A stretch of DNA of 64,000 nt from Cohnella hashimotonis (GTDB lineage: Bacteria; Bacillota; Bacilli; Paenibacillales; Paenibacillaceae): positions 7,130,001-7,194,000 of the forward strand of contig NZ_JAGRPV010000001.1 of NCBI RefSeq assembly GCF_030014955.1, written 5' to 3'. Below, piece after piece: positions 50,079-58,178 of this stretch. The number at the start of each line of letters is the position of its first letter. Within the stretch, counting starts at the first letter, position 1. The translations under genes and the position numbers were made by a program. Under the pieces are notes generated by a model. It was given only the letters and a program-made list of their open reading frames with translations, had not been told where the DNA came from and searched no databases.

Positions 50079-52703
50079 TCACGCTTCGAGCAATTCAAAC
50101 GAAGCCGTCCGCACGTCGCGGCTGTTCGGGCCGACCATGACACGGAATTCGCCCGGCTCGGCCGCATAGCCGGCTGCCGGCGACCAGAAGGCGAGATCGG
50201 ACTCGCCGATTGCGAAGACGATCTCCCGGCTCTCGCCGGGCGCAAGCGCCACCTGCGCGAAGCCTTTCAGCTCCTTCACCGGACGCACGATGCTGCCGCA
50301 TACGTCCTGGATGTACAGCTGCACGGTCTCTACGCCAGAAGGTCCATCAGCGTTCGTCACGGTCACGCGCGCCTCGAGCTTTCCGCCCGGCGTCAGCGTT
50401 TCCCTGTCGAGCCGCAGCTCGCCGTATTCGAACCGGGCGTAGCCGAGTCCGTAGCCGAACGGATACAGCGGCTCGTTCGGGCCGTCGAGGTACTTGGAAA
50501 TGAACTTCTCGCCCGCGTTCGCCTCCGTCAGAGGCCGGCCCGTGCGGAAATGATTGTAGTACACCGGCACCTGCCCTTCGTGCAGCGGGAAGCTCATCGT
50601 CAGCCGGCCCGACGGATTGCACGCGCCGGTCAGCACGTCCGCGATCGCATGGCCCGCCTGCGAGCCGAGGAACCAGGTCTCGACGATGGCGTTCGCATGC
50701 CGGTCGAACCAGGTCAGATCGAGCGGCCGTCCGTTCGTCAGCACGAGGACGACGGGCTTGCCCGTCGCGGCGACAGCCTCGGCCAGCCGCAGCTGCGCGT
50801 CGGGCAGCGCGATGCGCATGCGCGAGGCGGCCTCGCCCGACATGCCGCTGTCTTCGCCCAGCGCGAGAAGGACGACGTCGGCCTGCTCGGCCTGCGCGAC
50901 GGCGGCCTCAATGCCGCCGTCGATCGGCGTGCCGACGCCGCTGCCCTGCGCGTACAGTAGCCTGTCCTCGCCATAGCCCGCGGCGACGAGCCCCTCGTAC
51001 AGCGTGACCGTCTCGTGTCCGAAGCGCGAGAACTGCCAGGGTCCGAGCAGGTCCTTGCTGTCGGCGAACGGTCCGATCAGCGCGAGCTTCCCGCGGCCGC
51101 CGGGGCCGCAATCCCGCGATGCGGTCGAAGGAAGGGAGACGGCATCGCCGGCCCCCTCGAGCCGACCGCCCGCACCGGACGCGCCGCCGAGCGGCAGCGC
51201 GCCGTCGTTCTTCAGCAGTACGATCGACTTCGACGCCAGCGCCCGGCTCGCCGCAAGATGCGACTCGCTGAAGTGCATCTCCGCCTCCCGCTCCGGCCGA
51301 ATGTACCGGTAAGGATCGTCCATGAGGCCGAGCCTGTACTTGAGCGTCAGGATGCGGCGCACCGCGTTGTCGATTTGGCTCTGGGACAGCTTGCCTTCCG
51401 CGGTCAGCCGCGGGATATGGTCGTAAGCCCGCGTGACCATCTCGATGTCCATCGTCGCGTCGACCGCCTTTTTCGCAGCCTCCTTGGCATCCCGCGCATG
51501 GCCGTGCTGCACGATCTCGTCCACCGCGCCATAGTCCGAGATGAGCACGCCCTCGAAGCCGAGCTCGTCGCGCAGCAGCTCCTTCAGCAGCGGGACGCTC
51601 GCCGCGACCGGCACGCCCTGGTAGATATTGAAGGCGTTCATGACCGCCCCCGCGCCCGCTTCGATTCCCGCCTGAAAAGGCGGCAAATAAACGTTGCGCA
51701 GCGTCGCCTCGGACATGTCCACGGTGTTGTAGTCGCGCCCGCCTTCGGCCGCGCCGTAGCCGACGAAGTGCTTCAGGCAGGCGACGATCGTATCCAGATC
51801 GCGCAGTGAGCCCTGCCCGTCCGTGCCGCCCTGGAAGCCCTCGACCTGCGCCTTAGCGATAAGCGCGCCGAGATACGGATCCTCGCCGGCGCCTTCTACG
51901 ACCCGGCCCCAACGCGGATCGCGCGAGATATCGACCATCGGACCGTGGTTGTACACGATGCCCGAGGCCGCGGCTTCGCGCGCCGAGACGGCGCAAGCTT
52001 CGCGGATCGCGTCCATATCCCAGCTGCATGCCCAGGCGAGCGGCACCGGGAAGATCGTCTGCGCCCCGTGGATGATGTCGTTGTTGAACAGCAGCGGGAT
52101 GCCATGCGGCGACCGCTCGACCGCAATCCGCTGCAGTTCGAAAACGCGACCCAGATCGAAGGCGCCGAGCACGGAGCCGGCGCGGCCTTCGGCCACGAGC
52201 TTCTCCGGCGGGTCGGACGCGACCGCGCCGCCGAATGAGAAGTTGGAAGCCATGCACTGGCACATTTGGCCTACCTTATCGGCGAGCGACAGCTTGCCGA
52301 GCAGCGCTTCGACCGCCTCGCCGATCTCCGCTTCGCTGCGAGGCGGCGGCGCGTCCGTCTTCCGGTAAGCGGCGATCTCGTCCGCCAGCGAAGCGTAGAG
52401 CGTGGGACCGCGCCCGCGGATACACGCCAGCGCGAACACGCCAAAGGACGGCAGCCGCAGGCTGCCCTCGAAGGCGTCTCCCTCGAAGCGCAGCTCCACG
52501 CTCGTTTCCTCGTCCGGCTTCCAATAAGCGCTGCCGGTCGCGCGCAGGGTGCCGCCTTCGGCCTCTACGCGATCGAACCGCACCGGCAGCGGGAACGGCT
52601 CCATCGCCATGTCGAGCGCATAGGCGGCTTTTTTCGCCACCTTGAACTGGAGCTTCAGCTTCAGCCGGGGCGTCTCGATAAACGCATGCCATATTCCGAG
52701 CAT
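50079..52703 (-). CDS. GH3 glycoside hydrolase (BglX/xylosidase-like) with N-terminal extension
   Basis: 874 aa. Residues 1-115 are an extra domain before the GH3 barrel (IWHAFIETPRLKLKLQFKV, RLPSFGVFALACIRG) that I do not recognise. The barrel shows NFSFGGA, FNNDIIHGAQTIFP, HGPMVDISRDPRWGR, CLKHFVGYGAAEGGRDYN and the nucleophile in EGVLISDYGAVDE. The C-terminal FnIII-like domain ends with VKELKGFAQVALAPGES. This set fits BglX-like beta-glucosidases/xylosidases. It is the first enzyme after the ABC permease genes and is separated from them by a 9-bp tandem array. Confidence 0.9.
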   Translation of the reverse strand: MLGIWHAFIETPRLKLKLQFKVAKKAAYALDMAMEPFPLPVRFDRVEAEGGTLRATGSAYWKPDEETSVELRFEGDAFEGSLRLPSFGVFALACIRGRGPTLYASLADEIAAYRKTDAPPPRSEAEIGEAVEALLGKLSLADKVGQMCQCMASNFSFGGAVASDPPEKLVAEGRAGSVLGAFDLGRVFELQRIAVERSPHGIPLLFNNDIIHGAQTIFPVPLAWACSWDMDAIREACAVSAREAAASGIVYNHGPMVDISRDPRWGRVVEGAGEDPYLGALIAKAQVEGFQGGTDGQGSLRDLDTIVACLKHFVGYGAAEGGRDYNTVDMSEATLRNVYLPPFQAGIEAGAGAVMNAFNIYQGVPVAASVPLLKELLRDELGFEGVLISDYGAVDEIVQHGHARDAKEAAKKAVDATMDIEMVTRAYDHIPRLTAEGKLSQSQIDNAVRRILTLKYRLGLMDDPYRYIRPEREAEMHFSESHLAASRALASKSIVLLKNDGALPLGGASGAGGRLEGAGDAVSLPSTASRDCGPGGRGKLALIGPFADSKDLLGPWQFSRFGHETVTLYEGLVAAGYGEDRLLYAQGSGVGTPIDGGIEAAVAQAEQADVVLLALGEDSGMSGEAASRMRIALPDAQLRLAEAVAATGKPVVLVLTNGRPLDLTWFDRHANAIVETWFLGSQAGHAIADVLTGACNPSGRLTMSFPLHEGQVPVYYNHFRTGRPLTEANAGEKFISKYLDGPNEPLYPFGYGLGYARFEYGELRLDRETLTPGGKLEARVTVTNADGPSGVETVQLYIQDVCGSIVRPVKELKGFAQVALAPGESREIVFAIGESDLAFWSPAAGYAAEPGEFRVMVGPNSRDVRTASFELLEA

Positions 52704-52748
52704 TGACCGTACCTCCTCGCAGAATAAGAATCCGCGCGTCTATTTTTT

Positions 52749-52847
52749 ATCGCGTCAATCGCGTCAATCGCGTCAGTCACGTCAGTCACGTCAGTCACGT
52801 CAGTCACGTCAGTCACATCATTCGTGTCATTCGCGTCGATTGCGTGT
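52749..52847. repeat. 9-bp tandem array (11 units)
   Basis: Units ATCGCGTCA (3), GTCACGTCA (4), GTCACATCA and three diverged units follow one another between the permease stop (52856) and the GH3 start (52703), inside the presumed operon. Confidence 0.9.
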
Positions 52848-52855
52848 CAGCGACC

Positions 52856-53740
52856 TCAACCCTTAACCGCGCCGATCGTCATGCCTCTGACGAAATACTT
52901 CTGGAAAAACGGATAGGCGATCAAAATCGGCACGACGCCGATGACGGCGATCGCCATGCGGAACGTCTCGCTCGGCAAGGCCGCCAGCGCCTGGCTGCTG
53001 CCCGCGCCGCCGCTCGTCGTGAGGAACTGGATGTCGTTCATGATGCGGTTGAGCACGTTCTGCAGGCTGAACAGGTTCGGCTCGGTCACGAACACAAGCC
53101 CGTTGTTCCAGTCGTTCCAATAGGCGAGGCCCTGGAACATGCCGACCGTCGCCAGAATCGGCAGCGATAGCGGCAGGACGATTCGATAGTAGGTCTTGAA
53201 CTCGCCTGCGCCGTCGATGCTCGCGGATTCGAGTACGGCAAGCGGCACGGTCGTCTGGAAAAAGGTGCGCATGAGCAGCACGTTGAAGCCGTTCATGAGC
53301 AGCCAGGGGAGCAGCAGCGCCAGCAGCGTGTTTTTCACGTCGAGCACTTGCGTGTACACCATGTAGGTTGGCACGAGGCCGCCGTTGAACAGCAGCGTGA
53401 AGAAGACGACGAAGGCGATGAACTGGCCGCCGGGCAGATCCCTGCGCGACAGCGGGTAGGCGAGCAGCGAAGTGATGACGAGGCTCGCGAACGTGCCGAT
53501 GACGGTCACGAGCACCGTGATCCCGTACGCGTGGAAAATCTGACTCGACTGGTTCCACAAGTATTCGTAGGCGCTGAAGCTGATGCGGGACGGGAAAAAC
53601 GAGTACCCGTTCGCGACGATCGTTTTCTCGTCGGTGATCGAAGCCATGAACAGCAGAATAAACGGCAGTACGCAGGCGAGCGACAGCAGGATCAGGACCG
53701 CATGCGCGGCCCATTGCCACTTTCGGTTTTCAACGTCCAT
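52856..53740 (-). CDS. CUT1 sugar ABC transporter permease (LplC/YtcP type)
   Basis: 294 aa with six membrane helices. The ABC-permease EAA loop reads ESASIDGAGEFKTYYRIVLPLSLPIL (about residues 175-200). The N-terminus AVLILLSLACVLPFILLFMASIT and the C-terminal QKYFVRGMTIGAVKG are typical of the LplC/YtcP family, which pairs with LplB. The partner permease lies 12 bp upstream. No ATPase gene is nearby, so a shared MsmX-type ATPase is expected. Confidence 0.92.
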   Translation of the reverse strand: MDVENRKWQWAAHAVLILLSLACVLPFILLFMASITDEKTIVANGYSFFPSRISFSAYEYLWNQSSQIFHAYGITVLVTVIGTFASLVITSLLAYPLSRRDLPGGQFIAFVVFFTLLFNGGLVPTYMVYTQVLDVKNTLLALLLPWLLMNGFNVLLMRTFFQTTVPLAVLESASIDGAGEFKTYYRIVLPLSLPILATVGMFQGLAYWNDWNNGLVFVTEPNLFSLQNVLNRIMNDIQFLTTSGGAGSSQALAALPSETFRMAIAVIGVVPILIAYPFFQKYFVRGMTIGAVKG

Positions 53741-53752
53741 GTCGGTCCCTCC

Positions 53753-54685
53753 TTAGAACAAAGCGTTTTCTTTGTTGATTTTGCGAACGATATAATTGGA
53801 GATCAGCACGAGCACGAAGCCGACGACCGATTGGTAAAAGCCCGCCGCGGAGGACATGCCGATGTCGCCGAGCTGCATCAGGCCGCGGAAGACATAGGTG
53901 TCGATGACGTTCGTCGTCTCGAACAGCGCGCCCGAATTCAGCGGCACCTGGTAGAACAGCCCAAAGTCCGCGTAGAATATCCTGCCGATCGCGAGCAGCA
54001 TGAGCATGATGATGACCGGCGTGATCATCGGAATCGTGATCTTGCGGATCTGCAGCCACTTGGACGCGCCGTCGAGGCGCGCGGCCTCGTAGTACTCGCC
54101 GTCGATGCCGATGATCGCCGCTAGGAAGACGATGCAGTTGTAGCCCACGCCTTTCCACAGATGCACGAACGTCAGAATATACGGCCAGTACTTGGGCTCC
54201 GTATACCAGGCGATCGGCTCGATCCCGAGGGCGGGCAGCAGCGTCTTGTTGAGAAAGCCGGTATCGGTGCTCAGCATCGCGTACACGAGGTAGCTGACGA
54301 GGATGATCGAGATGAGGAACGGCAGGATAATGACGCTCTGGTACAAGCGCGAGGCGAACCGGTTTTTGATCTCGTTCAGCAGGATGGCCACCGCGATGGC
54401 GAGGCCAAGCCCGAGAACGATGAAGACCGCGTTGTACAGCAGCGTATTGCGAGTGATGAGGAGCGCGTCGCTCGTCTTGAACAGGTACTCGAAGTTGTCG
54501 AAGCCGATCCAGTCGCTGCCCCAGATGCCCTTGCTGTAGTCGATGTTCTTGAAGGCGATGGACAGCCCGAACAGCGGCAAATAATTGTTGAGGACCAGGT
54601 ACGCGAGTCCCGGCACCAGCATGAGGTACAGCGGGACGAACCGGCGGAGGCTGCGGCGTTTTTTGCGGTGCGCGATCGTGGCCAC
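53753..54685 (-). CDS. CUT1 sugar ABC transporter permease (LplB type)
   Basis: 310 aa with six membrane helices. The N-terminal RFVPLYLMLVPGLAYLVLNNYLPLFGLSIAFKN is an LplB hallmark (residues 15-47 in all), and the EAA loop reads YEAARLDGASKWLQIRKITIPMI. It would form the membrane channel with the downstream LplC-type permease and receive oligosaccharides from the lipoprotein encoded upstream. The gap to that gene (215 bp) contains a hairpin that could lower permease expression relative to the binding protein. Confidence 0.92.
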   Translation of the reverse strand: MATIAHRKKRRSLRRFVPLYLMLVPGLAYLVLNNYLPLFGLSIAFKNIDYSKGIWGSDWIGFDNFEYLFKTSDALLITRNTLLYNAVFIVLGLGLAIAVAILLNEIKNRFASRLYQSVIILPFLISIILVSYLVYAMLSTDTGFLNKTLLPALGIEPIAWYTEPKYWPYILTFVHLWKGVGYNCIVFLAAIIGIDGEYYEAARLDGASKWLQIRKITIPMITPVIIMLMLLAIGRIFYADFGLFYQVPLNSGALFETTNVIDTYVFRGLMQLGDIGMSSAAGFYQSVVGFVLVLISNYIVRKINKENALF

Positions 54686-54850
54686 CGTATTCTCCCCTTT
54701 CTTGTCGTCGGCGTATCGTGCCGCCGGCGCTATGAATCGATTGTATCGGAGCGACGAACGCCCCCACTACCGCTGCGGCGACTTCCGCTTTGCGCTTTGC
54801 CGACCACCTGCCGGGCCGTCTTCCGCCACTGCTTGCCGAACGGCAAAGAA

Positions 54851-54875
54851 CCCGGCCAATGCAGGATTGGCCGGG
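54851..54875 (-). promoter_or_regulatory. Hairpin between the binding-protein and permease genes
   Basis: Perfect 10-bp arms CCCGGCCAAT and ATTGGCCGGG with a five-base loop, read on the minus strand into TTCTTTG. It is probably a partial terminator or a 3' mRNA stabiliser, as is common after sugar-binding protein genes. Confidence 0.6.
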
Positions 54876-54900
54876 CAAAGATGCACGCGTGCGCGTTGAA

Positions 54901-56460
54901 TTACGGAGTCGGATTGGCCTTCGCCCACTCGTCCAGCTGCTTCTGCTTCTCGGCGACGATCTTGTCGATGCCCGCCGACTTCAGCTTGGCGATGAACTCG
55001 GGCAGTACCTTTTCCGGATCGACGCTGCCCGTCTCCAGTGGCAGCTTGTATTGGGTGACGACGTTGGACACCGCCGCGAACTCGGTCTTGACCGGCGTCG
55101 CGTCGAAGGCGAAGCCCATCGCCTTGGAGTGCTGCGCGCTTTTGTTGAACGCGTCCATCTTGTTCCAGATGTCGGCGTCGCCGCCTTCCATCGTGTAGGA
55201 CAGGAACTGGTTGCCGAACATCCAGCCGAGCGGCATGTTGTAGGTCGTATTGGCGGCGTTGACGCCCTCCGGATACTTGATGACGCCGTCCTGGCCGTCG
55301 ACCTTCGCATAGTGCTCGCCTTCGATGCCCCAGTCGAGCAGATTGACGATATCCTTGTCCGCATACATCAAGTTAAGGAACTTCATCGCCGATTCGCGAT
55401 GCTTGGAATTGACGGGAATGCCCCACATGGCGCCGGTGACGGTGCCGGTCCTGGCGATGACGGGCGTCAGCTCTTTGGCGACGACTTCGGTGCCGGCGGC
55501 CTTCCCTTCCTGCTCGGCGATGCCCGGTTTAATCGCGGCGAAATAGGCGAAGCCCTTGCCGGAGCGGAGCAGCTCGAACGTCGACGTCTTGTTCGTCGAT
55601 GCATCCTTCAGAACATAGCCGTCTTGGTACCACTGGCGGAACTTCGTCACTAGCTCTTTGTATTCCTGCGACTCGTACAGATCGACGACCTTCAGGCCGT
55701 TGTCGTAGTTCGGCAGCACGCCCAGCGAGTCGCCCAGATTGTCGTACGTCATATAACCGTCCAGGAAAGACATGTTGACGCCCGGCGGCACGAGCGGCGC
55801 GAAGTCCGGCTCGCCGGCCTTGACCGTCTTCAGCGCGGCAGCGAAGTCGTCCAGCGTCTTGATCGCGTCGACGTCGATGTTGTACTTGTCGATGAGATCC
55901 TTGCGCATGATCACGCCGTAACTGCTCGCCAGGTCGCGCACGGACGGCACCGCATAAATGGCGCCCTTGATCTTGGGCACGTTGATATAATCCTCGCCGA
56001 CAGCCGCCTTGACGCCCTCTCCGTACTGGCCGAGCAGCTCGTCGAGCGCCACCAGCTGGTTCTTGGCGACCATGCTGCTGTATAGGCCTCCGCTCACGTA
56101 CATGAGGTCCATCGTCTCGTTGCTGGTGAACATCAGATTCGTCTGCTGCACCCATTCGCCCGAGCTGATCGCCTTCAGCTTGACGGTCGTGTTGATTTTG
56201 GCCTGCGAAATTTTGTTGATCGCCGCTTCGATGGCCGGCATCTGCGGAATGACGGTGCTGATCATCGGAAAAGTGACGGTGATCTCTTCCATCTTGCCGC
56301 TCGGCGCGGCCGAGCCGCTGCCGGACGGAGCCGGATTGCCGCTTGCCGCCGAGCTGCCGCTCGGCGCCGCGTTGTTGCCGTCGTTGTTGCCGCCGCAAGC
56401 CGACAGCGCCACCGCCGTCGCGAGCAGCAGCGAAGCCGCGGCCGTGTTTTTCTTGCTCAT
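54901..56460 (-). CDS. ABC transporter extracellular sugar-binding lipoprotein (DUF3502-type)
   Basis: 519 aa. The lipobox VALSACGGN sits near residue 20 after a short signal peptide. The central part is a family 1 sugar-binding protein fold, and the end (PVKTEFAAVSNVVTQYKLPLETGSVDPEKV, positions about 440-470) matches the DUF3502 tail of Paenibacillus LplA-like proteins. It would capture an oligosaccharide for the two permeases downstream. ATG 56460 lies behind GGGGGG; the frame is open to 56538. Its gene follows the YesN-like regulator, whose target it probably is. Confidence 0.92.
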   Translation of the reverse strand: MSKKNTAAASLLLATAVALSACGGNNDGNNAAPSGSSAASGNPAPSGSGSAAPSGKMEEITVTFPMISTVIPQMPAIEAAINKISQAKINTTVKLKAISSGEWVQQTNLMFTSNETMDLMYVSGGLYSSMVAKNQLVALDELLGQYGEGVKAAVGEDYINVPKIKGAIYAVPSVRDLASSYGVIMRKDLIDKYNIDVDAIKTLDDFAAALKTVKAGEPDFAPLVPPGVNMSFLDGYMTYDNLGDSLGVLPNYDNGLKVVDLYESQEYKELVTKFRQWYQDGYVLKDASTNKTSTFELLRSGKGFAYFAAIKPGIAEQEGKAAGTEVVAKELTPVIARTGTVTGAMWGIPVNSKHRESAMKFLNLMYADKDIVNLLDWGIEGEHYAKVDGQDGVIKYPEGVNAANTTYNMPLGWMFGNQFLSYTMEGGDADIWNKMDAFNKSAQHSKAMGFAFDATPVKTEFAAVSNVVTQYKLPLETGSVDPEKVLPEFIAKLKSAGIDKIVAEKQKQLDEWAKANPTP

Positions 56461-56534
56461 GTTCGTTCCCCCCGCTTTGCTTGAATGGTAACTGTCTTTA
56501 TTGTAAGCAAGCGCTGTCTCGGGTACTGCTCCGC

Positions 56535-58178
56535 TCACGACCTCGGGCTGTCACTTTGCCGACTTTGTGCTTCGCTATGCCGGCCTGCGGCATGCCGCTG
56601 GCGATATTCGGCCGGGCCCGCGTCCATGTACTTCTTGAACATGCGCGAAAAGTGCGAGAAGTTGGCGTAGCCGATCTTGCTCGCGACGGCGCTGACCGGC
56701 ATGTCCGTGTTCTCGAGCAGCTGGGCGGCGATGTCGAGACGCTGCTGCAGCAAGTAGTCCGAGATGGACTGGCCCGTATCCCGTTTGAACACGCGCGTCA
56801 GATAGTCGGGGTTGAGGAAGACATGCGCCGCGATATCCTCTCTGGAGATGTCGGCGTCCAGATGCTCGCGGATGTACGCTTTGGCCTGCTCCACCACGCT
56901 GGGCGAATGCTCGAGCGCCGACGCGTAGTCCATCGCCTTGCCCACCGCATGGCGGATCCAGGCCAGTGCGTCCTGCGCGGACCGGGTCGCGCGGGCGTAC
57001 AGCTCGGACGAATCGCGATCGCCGAGCAGCCGATGCGCCTGGATGCCTTTAACCTGCAATACGTAATGGACGGTCTGCTGAAAATCCTGCACGAACGCGC
57101 CGAGCAGCGAAGGCGTGAGTGCGCCGGCGCGCAGCTGTTCGCCGATGTAGGCTTCGGCCGCCTGCAGCACCTTGTCCCGCGCGCCTTCCTTCAGCAGAAC
57201 CGCCCAGACGCCCATATCCGGGAGCGAATGCGCCCGCGCTTCGGCACGCTGTTCGCCCGGAAGGAACACGCGGCTGTCGTACGACACGTTGTTCGCGTCC
57301 CGCTCGAGCAGCCTCCTGTAGCCCTCGCCCATCTCGTGGACGTGCGCCGGCTCGCCGATATAGCAGGCTACGTCGCAATAAAAATACCGCGGACACGCCG
57401 CCATATACGCTTCGCAGGACGACTTCAGCCGCAGGAGATCGACTGTCTCACGGCCGTCTCCGCCCAGCACCGCCAGCATCGTCTCCTCCGCCGGCGACAG
57501 CAGCAGCCCGCTGTCGTGCCGCTCCATCACGAGTTCTTCGGCCGACTTGCGCAGCGCGTAAGACAGAATTTTTTTGTCGCGCAAGGAGAACTCCCTGTAC
57601 CATCTCCGAATCCGGATCAGCAGCGGGACGAAAACCAGCTCGCCCGAGTACGGGATATTGCGCGCTTCGGCGGCTTTGGCGACCGCCTCCGACTGCGGCG
57701 GAATTTCGTGGTTCAGGATGTCCAGCCAGAACCGCTCGACGAGCAGCGGCTGATGCTGCACCCAATACTTGCCGTACTGGCTGAACTCGCTGAGCTCGCT
57801 CTCTTCGTCGAACTTGACGAGCGCTTTTCGCACCGACGCCTCCAGGTCCGCGTAAGGAATCGGCTTGAGCAAATAATCCAGGCTGCCCAGCTGAATCGCC
57901 TGCTTGGCGTATTGAAAATCCGCGTGGCAGGTCAGGAATATCGTCTGCGTCCTCGGGTAGCGCGCACGCACCCATTCCAGCAGCTGCAGGCCAGAGCCCT
58001 GAGGCATCTCGATGTCGCACAGCATGACGTCCACCGGCACCTCGCCGAACACGGTCTTGGCCTGCTCCGCGCCATATGCGGTCAGCACGCGGCCGATACC
58101 GATCGCGTCCCAATCCACGCCCGAGCGAATGCCCTCTACCGCGAGCGGTTCGTCATCTACGATCAAGAGCGTATGCAT
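56535..58178 (-). CDS. YesN-type response regulator with AraC DNA-binding domain
   Basis: 547 aa. The receiver domain shows LLIVDDEPLAVEGI, the phospho-acceptor Asp in VMLCDIEMPQGSG (Asp 54 region), and LKPIPYADLE with the conserved Lys. A long helical middle (about 140-430) follows. The C-terminal hundred residues are an AraC double HTH: ISREDIAAHVFLNPDYLTRVFKRDTG and VSAVASKIGYANFSHFSRMFKKYMDAGPAEYR as two pieces. Paired with the histidine kinase whose end it overlaps by 26 bp, it probably activates the ABC/GH genes downstream. Confidence 0.93.
   Translation of the reverse strand: MHTLLIVDDEPLAVEGIRSGVDWDAIGIGRVLTAYGAEQAKTVFGEVPVDVMLCDIEMPQGSGLQLLEWVRARYPRTQTIFLTCHADFQYAKQAIQLGSLDYLLKPIPYADLEASVRKALVKFDEESELSEFSQYGKYWVQHQPLLVERFWLDILNHEIPPQSEAVAKAAEARNIPYSGELVFVPLLIRIRRWYREFSLRDKKILSYALRKSAEELVMERHDSGLLLSPAEETMLAVLGGDGRETVDLLRLKSSCEAYMAACPRYFYCDVACYIGEPAHVHEMGEGYRRLLERDANNVSYDSRVFLPGEQRAEARAHSLPDMGVWAVLLKEGARDKVLQAAEAYIGEQLRAGALTPSLLGAFVQDFQQTVHYVLQVKGIQAHRLLGDRDSSELYARATRSAQDALAWIRHAVGKAMDYASALEHSPSVVEQAKAYIREHLDADISREDIAAHVFLNPDYLTRVFKRDTGQSISDYLLQQRLDIAAQLLENTDMPVSAVASKIGYANFSHFSRMFKKYMDAGPAEYRQRHAAGRHSEAQSRQSDSPRS

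Noticed and set aside
49119..50960. 613-codon plus-strand ORF
   Set aside because: Antisense shadow of the two GH3 genes caused by high GC content; it has no coherent domain.
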